NCBI RefSeq assembly: GCF_013415125.1
Contig: NZ_JACCDE010000017.1
Span: forward strand, 44,851-108,850
DNA from: Vreelandella glaciei
GTDB lineage: Bacteria > Pseudomonadota > Gammaproteobacteria > Pseudomonadales > Halomonadaceae
DNA length: 64,000 bases
Direction: 5' to 3'
Shown: one piece after another, positions 1 to 9,480 of the stretch
How positions within the stretch are numbered: the stretch's first letter is position 1
Layout of the letters: every line of letters begins with the position of its first letter
Made by a program: the position numbers and the translations under genes
The notes under the pieces: generated by a model
Database searches by the model: none
The model's input: only the letters and a program-made list of their open reading frames with translations
What the model was told of the DNA's origin: nothing

Positions 1-706
1 TAGAGGTGAAGGTGAAATCGCCCGTGTGAGCACGTACATGACTGGAGCCCAGCGTCAGGCTGACAGGTTCATCGCTGTCATCCAGCAAACGCGACAGCTC
101 AAGGATACCCTTGCGAGGTACAATCAGCTTTTGTGACTGACTAACAGACACTTCAATGGGGCGTGAGCACATCGCCAAACGATGACCGTCAGTCGCGACC
201 GTACGCAGCAGGTTGCTTTGGATTTCCAGCAACATACCGTTGAGGTAATAACGGACATCTTGCTGCGCCATCGCAAATGAGGTGGCTTCAATCAGGTGCT
301 TTAAGGTGCCGCGAGGTACGCTGATTTCCTGACTGCCGTCCGCATCTTCTATATTGGGGAACTCGGCTACCGGAAGCGTCGACAGGGTAAAACGTGAACG
401 GCCACTGCGTAAGACCGCACGGCCCTCTTCAACGGCTAGCTGAATATCGGACTGATCAGGCAGTGATTTACAAATATCCATCAGCTTGCGAGCAGGCACC
501 GTTGCTGCACCCGCCTGGTCAACCTGGCTGGCCACCGTGCGCCCAACAAGCTCAACCTCTAAATCAGTACCGGTAAGCGACACTTGGTCGCCCTCTACCT
601 GGATCAGTACATTTGAAAGTACTGGTAGCGTTTGGCGGCGCTCGACAACACCTGCGACCAGAGTCAGCGGACGTAACAGCGCCTCTCGGGAAATCGAAAA
701 TTTCAT
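1..706 (-). CDS. dnaN: DNA polymerase III sliding clamp beta subunit (3'-truncated by window edge)
   Basis: Encodes the beta clamp, which encircles DNA and tethers Pol III. The start is an ATG whose complement lies at 704-706 and gives MKFSISREALLRPL, the usual DnaN N-terminus; about 235 codons are present of a family length near 366, so the C-terminal third runs off the window. Recognisable stretches are LPVLSNVLI near residue 28 and a YYLNGMLLE-type strand in the second clamp domain. It follows dnaA on the same strand with a 60-base gap, the standard dnaA-dnaN order, and recF and gyrB would be expected beyond the edge. Identification is secure; only completeness is unknown. Confidence 0.96.
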   Translation of the reverse strand, partial: MKFSISREALLRPLTLVAGVVERRQTLPVLSNVLIQVEGDQVSLTGTDLEVELVGRTVASQVDQAGAATVPARKLMDICKSLPDQSDIQLAVEEGRAVLRSGRSRFTLSTLPVAEFPNIEDADGSQEISVPRGTLKHLIEATSFAMAQQDVRYYLNGMLLEIQSNLLRTVATDGHRLAMCSRPIEVSVSQSQKLIVPRKGILELSRLLDDSDEPVSLTLGSSHVRAHTGDFTFTS

Positions 707-766
707 CAATACTCCGGTTCTATATCCTGAAAGACCTGCGCGTAACAGGCCCGTCCCATAGGGTGG

Positions 767-2233
767 TTAACTGGTCAACAGGCGCAGCAGATTCTTGTAA
801 TCCTCACGAATATCCGCGCTCTCTTCCTGCAATGATTTCACTTTTCGGCAAGCGTGTAACACCGTTGTGTGGTCACGCCCACCAAAGGCATCACCAATCT
901 CCGGCAAACTATGATTGGTTAGCTCCTTAGCAAGCGCCATCGCCACCTGACGAGGGCGGGCAACCGAACGTGAACGGCGCTTGGAGAGCAAGTCCGCTAC
1001 CTTGATCTTGTAATACTCCGCGACTGTGCGCTGAATATTATCGACGCCCACCTGCTTGTCTTGAAGGGCCAACAAATCCTTCAGCGATTCGCGAATAAAG
1101 TCTTGGGTAATTGTTTTGCCCATGAAGTGCGAATCAGCGATGACCTTTTTCAATGCACCTTCCAATTCGCGCACGTTGGAACGAATTTTCTGAGCAATAA
1201 AGAAAGCTGCATCGTGAGGTAAATCGACCTTAGCTTGGTCGGCCTTTTTCATCAAGATGGCTACGCGGGTTTCAAGTTCCGGCGGTTCAATCGCGACCGT
1301 GAGCCCCCAACCAAAGCGTGATTTAAGGCGCTCCTCTACCCCACTGATCTCTTTAGGATAGCGGTCAGAGGTCAGGATCATTTGCTGACCACCTTCTAAT
1401 AACGCATTGAAGGTATGAAAAAACTCTTCCTGGGAACGCTCTTTGCCAGCGAAAAACTGAATATCATCAATAAGTAATGCATCAACACTGCGATAAAAGC
1501 GCTTGAAATCGTTAATCGCATTGAGCTGTAACGCCTTGACCATATCGGCGACAAAACGCTCTGAGTGCAGATAGACCACGCGGGCATTTTCGCGCCGCGT
1601 TGCCAGCGCATTACCCACGGCGTGCATCAAGTGAGTTTTACCAAGACCCACGCCGCCGTATAAAAACAGCGGGTTATAAGCGCCGCCGGGGTTTTCAGAC
1701 ACCTGGCGGGAGGCAGCGCGAGCCAGTTGGTTTGATTTACCTTCAACAAAAGTATCGAAAGTAAAATTCGGGTTTAGTCCGCTACCATGTTTCAGGCTGC
1801 CCTCTACCTGTACCTGGCGCTCATTATTACGCCGACTGGGAGCTTCATCACGCAGCCTGCCTATTTCACGCTCATCGGCAATATCGCCGCGCGGAGGCGT
1901 ATGAACAGCCGGTGCCGAAGGACGCGATGGAGAAGCCGATACGGGGTTGCCCAAGTCGCGATGCTGAGGTGCCTGCGTGGCCGGACGGCGACTACCTACC
2001 GTCAAACTCACTTTCGGCGGCTTGGCCGGCGCGAGCTCACGCATTAGTTCACTAATCCGCTTGGCATACTTATCGCTCACCCAATCGCGCACAAAGCGAT
2101 TCGGCGCCAATAAGCGCAGCTCGTTGGACTCTCCTTCTTCTGCCTGCAGCGGGCGTATCCAGGTATTGAACTGCTGTGAATTCAGCTCATCCTGCAGGTT
2201 GTCCAGGCACTGTTGCCAAAGCGTCAGTGACAC
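767..2233 (-). CDS. dnaA: Chromosomal replication initiator DnaA
   Basis: AAA+ initiator that binds DnaA boxes and opens the origin. The 488-residue product starts with GTG (complement at 2231-2233), preceded by a GGTGAG ribosome-binding site. Domain I is [14 protein letters not shown]; a variable Pro/Arg-rich domain II covers roughly residues 75-155; the AAA+ core has Walker [10 protein letters not shown] near 193 and Walker [10 protein letters not shown] near 255; domain IV ends with the DnaA-box recognition signature [14 protein letters not shown]. Length and motifs are complete. It is divergent from rpmH across an AT-rich spacer that carries DnaA boxes, which suggests autoregulation. High certainty. 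Confidence 0.98.
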   Translation of the reverse strand: MSLTLWQQCLDNLQDELNSQQFNTWIRPLQAEEGESNELRLLAPNRFVRDWVSDKYAKRISELMRELAPAKPPKVSLTVGSRRPATQAPQHRDLGNPVSASPSRPSAPAVHTPPRGDIADEREIGRLRDEAPSRRNNERQVQVEGSLKHGSGLNPNFTFDTFVEGKSNQLARAASRQVSENPGGAYNPLFLYGGVGLGKTHLMHAVGNALATRRENARVVYLHSERFVADMVKALQLNAINDFKRFYRSVDALLIDDIQFFAGKERSQEEFFHTFNALLEGGQQMILTSDRYPKEISGVEERLKSRFGWGLTVAIEPPELETRVAILMKKADQAKVDLPHDAAFFIAQKIRSNVRELEGALKKVIADSHFMGKTITQDFIRESLKDLLALQDKQVGVDNIQRTVAEYYKIKVADLLSKRRSRSVARPRQVAMALAKELTNHSLPEIGDAFGGRDHTTVLHACRKVKSLQEESADIREDYKNLLRLLTS

Positions 2234-2767
2234 TCATCTCACCATCGGTTGAAAACGGCCGACCATTGTAGCGCCCAAAGCCTCGGTTATCCACACGGGT
2301 TTAAGCTTGAATATTGCCCTGTGGACAACTTGCAGTGAGCCTACGGGAAAACCATGTGGAGGAACGGGGATAATTAACAAAAAAGCGACTTACGTTTAGG
2401 TTAAACACATCTACTTAACATCTTGTAGACTGTTTATACGGAACTTACACACAGATTTTTTATGTCTATAGGCAATTGATAAATAATAATTAAAACCACT
2501 TATCCACAAATAGTATCCCCACTATTAATAACAACAGGTTTAGAACTACTTATTAGTAATAATAGCCAGAACATAGATTGCTATAATTCTCACTGCCAGC
2601 ATGGCCGCAATGACGCCACAACGCTTTTTATGCAAGGAAAAATTGCACCCAGCAAAGGAAGTCTCTACAATTTCCGGTCTTGAATTGAATCTCCCCGGCT
2701 AGTTCCTCACTGGACCGGGCTTTTTGGAATTCACTTTCCGTCCTAAACCACGTGGGAATAACGAGTT
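2234..2767. other. Candidate replication origin A (dnaA-rpmH intergenic)
   Basis: A 534-base AT-rich spacer between divergent dnaA and rpmH. Perfect DnaA boxes TTATCCACA lie at 2287-2295 and 2500-2508; a one-mismatch box on the minus strand (TGTGGACAA) lies at 2320-2328. About 2395-2590 is strongly AT-rich and could unwind. The word CTTACACACAGA at 2444-2455 recurs in the second candidate origin at 19921-19932. A TATAAT at 2582-2587 is a plausible -10 for rpmH but its -35 is poor. In Pseudomonas the origin lies in this position, which supports the reading. Whether this or the mnmG-side region is the active origin cannot be decided by eye. Confidence 0.6.
2694..2725 (+). terminator. Terminator-like hairpin in the rpmH leader
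   Basis: CCCGG-CTAGT pairs with ACTGG-A-CCGGG (one bulge and one G-T pair) around a TCCTC loop, followed by CTTTTT. It sits about 45 bases before rpmH and downstream of the candidate rpmH -10, so it would act as an attenuator of L34 and rnpA expression. The structure is visible; the role is inferred. Confidence 0.45.
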
Positions 2768-2902
2768 ATGAAACGCACTTTTCAACCTAGCGTTCTCAAG
2801 CGCAAGCGCGCGCATGGCTTCCGTGCTCGTATGGCAACCAAAAACGGTCGCGCCGTCCTCGCACGTCGCCGTGCCAAGGGCCGCAAGCGTCTGAGCGCCT
2901 GA
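2768..2902 (+). CDS. rpmH: 50S ribosomal protein L34
   Basis: A 44-residue, very basic ribosomal protein, [14 protein letters not shown]...[12 protein letters not shown], matching L34 along its full length. The gene is too short for many ORF callers but has an ATG start and a TGA stop, and lies 7 bases before rnpA. The rpmH-rnpA pair is normally co-transcribed. The long leader holds a terminator-like hairpin (2694-2725). Confidence 0.98.
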   Translation: MKRTFQPSVLKRKRAHGFRARMATKNGRAVLARRRAKGRKRLSA

Positions 2903-2909
2903 TCTCGGA

Positions 2910-3308
2910 TTGCGTGTGCCACAGAAAGGCTTTCCCCGGCAGTTACGGTTACTAAATGCTGGGGATTTCAGTCACGTGTTTGAGCAAGCCGACCTGAAAG
3001 TGCATGGCAAAGGTATGATGGCGTTAGTTCGCTTAAGTACTCGGGGATACCCCCGCCTTGGACTGGTAGTCAGCAAAAAAAATGTCAAACGCGCCGTAGA
3101 TCGCAACCGTTTCAAGCGTCTCGTTCGAGAATCTGTCCGTCTTCGTCAAGATCACTTACCCTCTGTGGATATCGTGGTGCTTGCCCGACGCGGCGTTCAG
3201 GATATCGACAACGACACCTTGCATCGCCAGTTACACGGCATGTGGAAGCGACTTCAGCGTGACGCACAGGCGGTGATCGCAGCACCAACGCCAGAGCGTG
3301 ACACGTGA
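2910..3308 (+). CDS. rnpA: Ribonuclease P protein component
   Basis: Protein subunit of RNase P, which helps the catalytic RNA remove tRNA 5' leaders. The 132-residue product starts at TTG (MRVPQKGFPRQLRLL) and has the family core: GLVVSKKNVKRAVDRNR, then FKRLVRESVR with the conserved basic RNR motif, then DIVVLARRG. A GTG two codons downstream is an alternative start. It directly follows rpmH. In most gammaproteobacteria yidD would follow, often overlapping the rnpA stop; here only 121 bases separate rnpA from yidC. Confidence 0.96.
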   Translation: MRVPQKGFPRQLRLLNAGDFSHVFEQADLKVHGKGMMALVRLSTRGYPRLGLVVSKKNVKRAVDRNRFKRLVRESVRLRQDHLPSVDIVVLARRGVQDIDNDTLHRQLHGMWKRLQRDAQAVIAAPTPERDT

Positions 3309-3339
3309 CCTTTGGTGCACACCTCGCCGCTCGACCTCG

Positions 3340-3360
3340 GCCTGCCGTCTGGCAGGCTTT
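3340..3360 (+). other. Short hairpin in the rnpA-yidC spacer
   Basis: GCCTGCC (3340-3346) pairs with GGCAGGC (3351-3357) around GTCT, followed by only TTT. It may be a weak processing or attenuation site. The 121-base spacer is too short for an intact yidD; the only frame overlapping the rnpA stop (GTG at 3304) gives 26 residues with no YidD-like motif. Confidence 0.4.
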
Positions 3361-3429
3361 CGTGTGTCAAGGGTCGAGTAAATGACACTGCGCCATTAGC
3401 ATGTTCACCACCCAGCGGGCAGAACCCTC

Positions 3430-5139
3430 ATGGACGTAAAACGACTTTTATTACTGATTCCACTAGCCGTACTGGCGTACTTGCTAGTCGTCCAGTGGAA
3501 TCAGGATTACGGGCAGCCGAATTACGATTCAGTGCCTGAAACGACTCAACGCAGTAATTCAGTACCATCTAGCAATTCAGTACCATCCCGCAATGTTGAC
3601 GATGGCGAGGGCGGCTTAGCCGTTCCGAGTACCACATCGCAGCCAAATGCGGTTGGTGAAGGTATTCCTGGCGATACTGAAAGCGAAACGTCTAGCCGTG
3701 ATTTCATTGCCGTAACGACCGATGTTCTTGATGTACGCATTGATCCACACGGTGGCGATATTGTTTACGCCGCGTTACCTCAGCACAAACTTTCCCTCGA
3801 GTCAGAGCGGAACTACGTGCTGTTGTCGGATAACAGCAGCCGCAGCTACGTGGCTCGCTCAGGCCTTCAGCTTGATGGTCAAGCAAGCCGCATCGCGTTC
3901 ACGCCTGAAAATACCGACTATCGTTTAGGCGATAACGATGAAGAGCTGAGCATCGACCTAACCGCCGACGTTAACGGCGTCGAGGTTATTAAGCGCCTCA
4001 CATTTGAGCGCGGCAGTTATGCGGTTAACGTCAATTACTACCTAGCCAATAACACCGATGCACCGGTTAGTGCGCGCTTTATTGGTCAGTTGGCACGCGA
4101 TAATAGCCCCGATCCTTCAAGCGGCGTTTCAATGGGTATGAACTCCTATCTGGGGGCTGCCTACTCAACGCCGGATGCACGATACGAAAAGATCGACTTT
4201 GAAGATATTCAAGCCAGTAACTTTGAAAACCGCGAAGCACAGGGCGGCTGGATTGCAATTATTCAGCACTACTTTGTCTCGGCATGGGCACCTCAGCAGG
4301 ATCAGCAAAACCTCTACTACGTTACCACCGACTCAAGTAATCGTAACGTCGTAGCCTTTGCTGGCCCCACTAGCAGCATTGCCGCAGAAGGCGAAGCCAC
4401 GTTAGGTGCTACCCTTTATATGGGTCCGAAGATTCAGGACTACCTAGAGCAGGTGGCACCAAACCTTCGCTTAACCGTGGATTACGGTTGGCTATGGTTT
4501 ATCGCTAACCCCCTCTTCTGGTTGCTGGATAAGATCCACGACATCGTCGGTAACTGGGGCTGGTCGATTGTATTGCTAACGGTACTGGTTAAGACCGTGC
4601 TGTTCCCGCTTTCCGCCAAAGCGTACAAATCCATGGGCCGCATGCGTAAGCTCGGTCCTGAAATGCAGCGCCTGAAAGAGATGTATGGCGACGATCGTCA
4701 GAAGATGTCGCAAGAAATGATGAAGTTCTACCAGAAGGAGAAGATCAATCCGCTGGGGGGCTGTCTACCTATTGTGATTCAGATGCCGGTCTTCATCGCG
4801 CTTTACTGGATGTTGCTGGAATCGGTCGAACTGCGACACGCACCGTTTATCTTCTGGATTCAGGATCTATCGGTGAAGGATCCGTACTTCATTCTGCCGA
4901 TCCTGATGGGTATTTCAATGTTCGTTCAGCAAATGTTGAACCCGACGCCCCCGGATCCGATGCAGGCGAAGATCATGAAGATGCTACCCATCATCTTTAC
5001 CTTCTTCTTCCTGTGGTTCCCAGCGGGTCTGGTCATCTACTGGGTGGTCAACAACATCATTTCGGTGGCGCAACAGTACTACATTACGCGCAAAATCGAG
5101 AATGACCCGACCATCGGCAAAGGCATGAAGACCAAATAG
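3430..5139 (+). CDS. yidC: Membrane protein insertase YidC
   Basis: Inner-membrane insertase that works alone or with SecYEG. The 569-residue protein has an N-terminal membrane anchor (residues 1-21), a low-complexity linker, a large periplasmic beta-domain up to about 340, then the conserved insertase core with WGWSIVLLTVLVKTVLFPL, the NPLGGCLPIVIQMPVFIALYW segment around 438-458 and a C-terminal PAGLVIYWVVNN helix. The linker contains a near-duplicated SNSVPS unit (around 3559-3595), an ordinary low-complexity repeat. Followed by a strong terminator at 5163-5196. Confidence 0.98.
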   Translation: MDVKRLLLLIPLAVLAYLLVVQWNQDYGQPNYDSVPETTQRSNSVPSSNSVPSRNVDDGEGGLAVPSTTSQPNAVGEGIPGDTESETSSRDFIAVTTDVLDVRIDPHGGDIVYAALPQHKLSLESERNYVLLSDNSSRSYVARSGLQLDGQASRIAFTPENTDYRLGDNDEELSIDLTADVNGVEVIKRLTFERGSYAVNVNYYLANNTDAPVSARFIGQLARDNSPDPSSGVSMGMNSYLGAAYSTPDARYEKIDFEDIQASNFENREAQGGWIAIIQHYFVSAWAPQQDQQNLYYVTTDSSNRNVVAFAGPTSSIAAEGEATLGATLYMGPKIQDYLEQVAPNLRLTVDYGWLWFIANPLFWLLDKIHDIVGNWGWSIVLLTVLVKTVLFPLSAKAYKSMGRMRKLGPEMQRLKEMYGDDRQKMSQEMMKFYQKEKINPLGGCLPIVIQMPVFIALYWMLLESVELRHAPFIFWIQDLSVKDPYFILPILMGISMFVQQMLNPTPPDPMQAKIMKMLPIIFTFFFLWFPAGLVIYWVVNNIISVAQQYYITRKIENDPTIGKGMKTK

Positions 5140-5162
5140 CCTGCCGTGGTAGTTGAAGCCTT

Positions 5163-5196
5163 CAGACCCCCGCCCAGTGCGGGGGTCTGGCGTTTT
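5163..5196 (+). terminator. Intrinsic terminator after yidC
   Basis: CAGACCCCCGC pairs with GCGGGGGTCTG (11 bp, 5-base loop), followed by GCGTTTT. It ends the rpmH-rnpA-yidC unit, so mnmE probably has its own promoter or depends on readthrough. Confidence 0.85.
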
Positions 5197-5242
5197 AAAG
5201 ATGACAAACTCACACTGTACGCATCCATTAAAGAGGCTCGCC

Positions 5243-6613
5243 ATGGTTGAACGACTTTATACTCAAGATACGATTACCGCATTGGCTACCCCTCCTGGAC
5301 GCGGTGGTGTTGGTATCATTCGCGTCTCAGGGCCTGCCTGCCGCGCTATCGCCGAGGCCATACTAGGTCACTGCCCCTCTCCTCGTTACGCCCATTACGG
5401 CCCCTTCCAGGGCGCTGAAAGCATTATTGATGAAGGCATCGCCCTGCTCTTCAACGGTCCCCACTCGTTTACCGGTGAGGACGTCCTTGAATTACAGGGC
5501 CACGGCGGCCCCATTATTATGGATATGCTGTTGGAGCGCTGTGTGGCTCTCGGCGCACGTCTAGCGCGCCCTGGCGAGTTTTCTGAACGGGCTTTTCTCA
5601 ACGACAAACTCGATCTGGCCCAGGCAGAAGCTATCGCCGATCTGATTGATGCCACTTCCCGCTCAGCGGCCGAAAATGCCGTGCGCTCGCTCCAGGGGGA
5701 ATTCTCGAAGCGCGTGTCAGCGTTGGTGCAGCGGCTGATCGAGCTACGTGTTTACGTTGAGGCGGCGATTGATTTCCCAGAAGAGGAGATCGACTTTCTT
5801 GCCGACGGCCATGTGGCTGAGCACTTGAACAGCGTTCAGCAAACGTTAATCGACGTGCGCCAAGCAGCAGGCCAAGGCGCTCTGATGCGTGAAGGTATGA
5901 GCGTGGTAATCGCAGGGCGGCCCAATGCAGGCAAATCGAGCCTGCTGAATGCCCTCACGGAGCAAGACACCGCCATTGTAACGGATATTGCCGGTACGAC
6001 CCGGGATGTGCTGCGCGAACATATTCATATCGACGGTATGCCGCTGCATATTATCGACACCGCCGGACTGCGCGATACACCCGATGCCGTTGAGAAGATC
6101 GGTGTCGCTCGCGCCTGGGCCGAGATAGAGAAAGCCGATCGCGTACTGCTGTTAGTGGATGCCAGCACGACCGCCTCAACCGACCCCATGGCCATCTGGC
6201 CCGAGTTTGTCGCCCGCCTGCCCGATCAGCAGAGCTTGACGTTAGTGCGCAATAAGATTGATACCAGTGCGGAACCGCCTGGATTAGATTTATCCACAAC
6301 GCCCCCCACCGTACGTTTATCCGCTAAAACGGGCGAGGGTGTGGATAACTTAAAAGCACATTTAAAAGATATCATGGGCTTTGCCGCCACCACCGAGGGT
6401 CGCTTCTCTGCCCGCCGACGGCATTTAGATGCCTTAGATCGTGCTATGGCAGCCCTTGATACAGGCCGCGCTCAGCTTGATGGCTACGGCGCAGGAGAGC
6501 TGCTAGCGGAAGATCTGCGCGATGCTCAGCAGGCATTGGGCGAAATCACCGGTGAATTCAGCGCCGATGATTTACTGGGCGAGATTTTCGGCAGCTTCTG
6601 CATCGGTAAGTAA
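5243..6613 (+). CDS. mnmE: tRNA uridine-5-carboxymethylaminomethyl modification GTPase MnmE
   Basis: GTPase that, with MnmG, installs the cmnm5/mnm5 group at wobble U34 of certain tRNAs. The ATG at 5243 follows AAGAGG and gives [19 protein letters not shown] and 456 residues, the usual length; an upstream in-frame start at 5153 would overlap the terminator and is rejected. Visible motifs: N-terminal folate-binding domain; G1 GRPNAGKSS near 222; G3 DTAGLRD; G4 NKID; and the C-terminal CIGK with its catalytic Cys. Its partner mnmG lies 13.5 kb downstream. Confidence 0.98.
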   Translation: MVERLYTQDTITALATPPGRGGVGIIRVSGPACRAIAEAILGHCPSPRYAHYGPFQGAESIIDEGIALLFNGPHSFTGEDVLELQGHGGPIIMDMLLERCVALGARLARPGEFSERAFLNDKLDLAQAEAIADLIDATSRSAAENAVRSLQGEFSKRVSALVQRLIELRVYVEAAIDFPEEEIDFLADGHVAEHLNSVQQTLIDVRQAAGQGALMREGMSVVIAGRPNAGKSSLLNALTEQDTAIVTDIAGTTRDVLREHIHIDGMPLHIIDTAGLRDTPDAVEKIGVARAWAEIEKADRVLLLVDASTTASTDPMAIWPEFVARLPDQQSLTLVRNKIDTSAEPPGLDLSTTPPTVRLSAKTGEGVDNLKAHLKDIMGFAATTEGRFSARRRHLDALDRAMAALDTGRAQLDGYGAGELLAEDLRDAQQALGEITGEFSADDLLGEIFGSFCIGK

Positions 6614-6643
6614 GAGAGCTACTCGTTACCCTCGTTACCAACA

Positions 6644-7489
6644 CTACTCTCCCACCCACCAATCCGCCTGATAGCGACTAGAAGAACCTAATAACGGCGT
6701 AATTTCTGCCATTGCAGCGGCTAGTCGCTCATCCAAGCCCCAGGGCGGATTAATCACCACCATGCCGCTGCCAAACATGCCGTGAACCTGCTCACCGGGT
6801 TCACGCAGCAGCAGCTCGCTGCGCCATATTTTGCGCTGACCGCTCTCTTTCAATGCATCTAATAGCGTGTGATGGTGGCCAGCGGGTAGCAGCGGATACC
6901 AGATCAATACCACGGCATGGCGCGCTTTCTCCAGTGTATAAGCGACGGTATCGGCCACTTCCTGATATTCCACTTTGCGCTCATAACTGGGGTCGATGAG
7001 TACACATAGCCGTGGCGTTATCGCGGGCAACATGGCCTCCAGCCCCGCCAGTCCATCGCCAAACACACGCTGGGCGTTAGCTGGCAACTCCTGAGTAGAA
7101 AGTTGCTCGTGCTCGCCGGGGTGCAGCTCAAACAGCCGCAGTTGATCCTGCTCACGCAACGAATGACTCAGCCACCAGGGAGAGCCTGGGTAGTGCGTCA
7201 GGGTTGCTGAGGAGGCTTGAGCAGTGGCTACCGCTGCTTGCCACGCGATCAGCAACGGATCGTTTAGCTCATTGCGAGCTTGCCACAGCGGCCCTATGCC
7301 TTCGCGATACTCTTGCAAGCGTTGCGTCTCTTGCGCATTAAGGGGATAGAGCCCTCGACCCGCATGAGTATCGACATATGTAATAGCCGTTTTTTTACGT
7401 AATAAATAATTAATCACCGTGTAAAGTGTCAGATGTTTATGCACATCCGCAAAATTACCGGCATGGTAGGCATGTTGGTAGGACAGCAT
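6644..7489 (-). CDS. rlmJ: 23S rRNA (adenine-2030-N6)-methyltransferase
   Basis: Methylates A2030 of 23S rRNA. The 281-residue product starts MLSYQHAYHAGNFADVHKH, the hallmark N-terminus of RlmJ, and has DPSYERKVEY (the DPPY-type motif IV, here DPSY) and VVINPPWGLDE near the C-terminus. It is convergent with mnmE (30-base gap) and follows a minus-strand terminator, so it is likely monocistronic. Confidence 0.93.
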   Translation of the reverse strand: MLSYQHAYHAGNFADVHKHLTLYTVINYLLRKKTAITYVDTHAGRGLYPLNAQETQRLQEYREGIGPLWQARNELNDPLLIAWQAAVATAQASSATLTHYPGSPWWLSHSLREQDQLRLFELHPGEHEQLSTQELPANAQRVFGDGLAGLEAMLPAITPRLCVLIDPSYERKVEYQEVADTVAYTLEKARHAVVLIWYPLLPAGHHHTLLDALKESGQRKIWRSELLLREPGEQVHGMFGSGMVVINPPWGLDERLAAAMAEITPLLGSSSRYQADWWVGE

Positions 7490-7511
7490 GGAGACTCATC
7501 AGCAAGTGAAT

Positions 7512-7544
7512 AAAAAAGCCCGCTATGGGAGCATAGCGGGCTTT
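7512..7544 (-). terminator. Intrinsic terminator of the OmpA-like gene
   Basis: A 13-bp stem (7515-7527 with 7532-7544, loop GGAG) followed on the minus strand by six Us. It separates the OmpA-like lipoprotein gene from rlmJ. Confidence 0.85.
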
Positions 7545-7577
7545 AGTCGGCAACAGCCAGGTTAATTCAAGAACGTA

Positions 7578-8252
7578 TCAACCTTGACCATTACCGGTAG
7601 GGGTTAGGGTAATTTCAACGCGACGGTTCTGGGCACGACCCTGCTCATTGTCATTACTGGCCACTGGCTGAGTAGCACCATAGCCCGAGGTATTAAGACG
7701 CGTGGACGAAACGCCATTCTGGGTGAGGTAGCTCGATACGGCTTGAGCGCGACGCTCGGAGAGACGCTGATTGTAGCTAGCATCGCCGGTGCTATCGGTG
7801 TGGCCGGCGATACTAACGCGGGTGTCTTGGTACTGAGTGAGAACATTAGCGACTTCATTAAGAGAGCCGCGCGCTTCGCTGGTCAGTTCAGCTGAGTCAA
7901 AACCAAAGGTGACACCGCTAGGCATATTGAGCACGATATCGTCGCCACGGCGATCAATCTCAATGCGCGATCCTTGCAAGTTTTCACGCAGTTGCTGCTC
8001 TTGGCGATCCATATAGACACCAATGCCAGCACCGGCTGCCGCACCTACGGCCGCACCAATCAGTGCACGATCACGGCGGCTAGTACTACCGTCGCCAGAC
8101 AGCGCACCGGCAGCGGCACCCACAGCGGCACCAATACCAGAGCCCATCGCGGTGCTAGAGCGCTGCGTTTGGCCACCGTAAGGATCCGATGTGGCGCAAC
8201 CTGCTAATAAAATAGCGGCTGCCAGCGGTGTCAGTAGTCGAGAAATACGCAT
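7578..8252 (-). CDS. OmpA-family outer-membrane lipoprotein with glycine zipper
   Basis: A peptidoglycan-binding envelope lipoprotein. The ATG at 8252 follows AAGGAG at 6 bases; the adjacent in-frame GTG is too close to the ribosome-binding site. The signal peptide ends in lipobox LLAGC (Cys near 18), followed by a glycine-zipper region with two GAAVGAAAGA-type repeats (about 38-82) and a C-terminal OmpA domain with FGFDSAELT, the peptidoglycan-binding signature HTDSTGDASYNQRLSERRA and NRRVEI. The layout resembles E. coli YiaD. Probably monocistronic. Family certain, exact role inferred. Confidence 0.9.
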   Translation of the reverse strand: MRISRLLTPLAAAILLAGCATSDPYGGQTQRSSTAMGSGIGAAVGAAAGALSGDGSTSRRDRALIGAAVGAAAGAGIGVYMDRQEQQLRENLQGSRIEIDRRGDDIVLNMPSGVTFGFDSAELTSEARGSLNEVANVLTQYQDTRVSIAGHTDSTGDASYNQRLSERRAQAVSSYLTQNGVSSTRLNTSGYGATQPVASNDNEQGRAQNRRVEITLTPTGNGQG

Positions 8253-8295
8253 CACTCACTCCTTGTTTATGTTCAGGACATCTTTTATTCACTGG

Positions 8296-9480
8296 TCAAT
8301 CTTCATTAATTAAAGCCAGCAACTCGTTCAAGAATAATAGACCTTGAGGCGATGCACGCAGTTTTTCAGGCATTTGCATCAAAAGTCCTTTTTTCTCGGC
8401 GGTTTGTAAACGCGTAAGTAACATATCAGAAGAGAGCCCAGTATTGGCCTTCCATGCCTCGAGCGACACCCCATCAGTGAGCCGTAGAGCATTCATGGCA
8501 AACTCCAAAGGTAGCTCGTCCGCTGATATAACCTGCTTACCCGCTATAAAGCCACGCAGGTCATCCATGCGCTTTAAATAAGCATCCGGCTGGCGGGTTT
8601 TCCAACGCCGCTCAATACGCCACTCACCGTCTGGATCAATATGGCTTAGCTTGCCATGGGCCCCGGCACCAATCCCAAGGTAGTCGCCAAACTGCCAGTA
8701 ATTAAGGTTATGCAGACTCTGACGACCATCGGTTGCATAGGCCGAAATTTCGTAGCGCTTAAACCCGGCCTGCTCCAAAAGCTGATGACCGCTGTCCTGG
8801 ATATCCCAGAGTGCTTCTTCCTCAGGCAACGTCGGTGGATGGGAGTGAAAGGCCGTATTCGGCTCAAGGGTAAGCTGGTACCAGGAGAGATGCTCCGGCG
8901 CTAACGACAGCGCTTGGGCAATATCATCCATCGCCAGTTGAGGCGTCTGACCAGGCAAGCCATGCATAAGATCAATGTTAATATTTGTAAAACCCGCCTG
9001 GCGAGCCTGCGTAACCGCAGTGACCGCTTCGTCACCGCTATGAATTCGCCCCAGCGCATGCAGTTGATCGGGCTGAAAGCTTTGAATACCTAGCGATAAA
9101 CGATTAATGCCTGCCTTTCGATAACCGATAAATCGCGCCTGTTCCGTGGTGCCGGGATTTGCCTCCAAGGTAATCTCGATGCCATCAGCAAACGGCAAAC
9201 GGACTTCAATCTCGCTCAATAAACGGTCATAAAACCAAGGCGACAGCAGGCTGGGTGTCCCGCCACCGATAAAGATTGTCTGTATTTCTCGCCCAGCCGC
9301 TAAGGCGAGATCGCTATCCAGGTCTTGTAACAATGCGTCGAGATAAGCGGCTTCAGGCAAATCGCGAGGCGTAAAACCGTGTGTACCCGGCTCATGGGAG
9401 TTGAAATCACAATACGGGCATTTACGGACACACCAGGGGGTATGGATATATAGAGATAGCGGCGGCAACGTATCAACCAT
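8296..9480 (-). CDS. hemW: Radical SAM heme chaperone HemW
   Basis: HemW-family protein, often misnamed coproporphyrinogen III oxidase; known members bind heme and deliver it to respiratory enzymes. The ATG complement is at 9478-9480, giving MVDTLPPLSLYIHTPWC. The radical-SAM cluster motif CVRKCPYCDF follows, then IFIGGGTPSLL and the HemW C-terminal domain; 394 residues. An upstream in-frame start lies inside rdgB and is rejected. The start overlaps the rdgB stop by 8 bases, so the two are translationally coupled, as in many proteobacteria. Confidence 0.94.
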   Translation of the reverse strand: MVDTLPPLSLYIHTPWCVRKCPYCDFNSHEPGTHGFTPRDLPEAAYLDALLQDLDSDLALAAGREIQTIFIGGGTPSLLSPWFYDRLLSEIEVRLPFADGIEITLEANPGTTEQARFIGYRKAGINRLSLGIQSFQPDQLHALGRIHSGDEAVTAVTQARQAGFTNINIDLMHGLPGQTPQLAMDDIAQALSLAPEHLSWYQLTLEPNTAFHSHPPTLPEEEALWDIQDSGHQLLEQAGFKRYEISAYATDGRQSLHNLNYWQFGDYLGIGAGAHGKLSHIDPDGEWRIERRWKTRQPDAYLKRMDDLRGFIAGKQVISADELPLEFAMNALRLTDGVSLEAWKANTGLSSDMLLTRLQTAEKKGLLMQMPEKLRASPQGLLFLNELLALINED

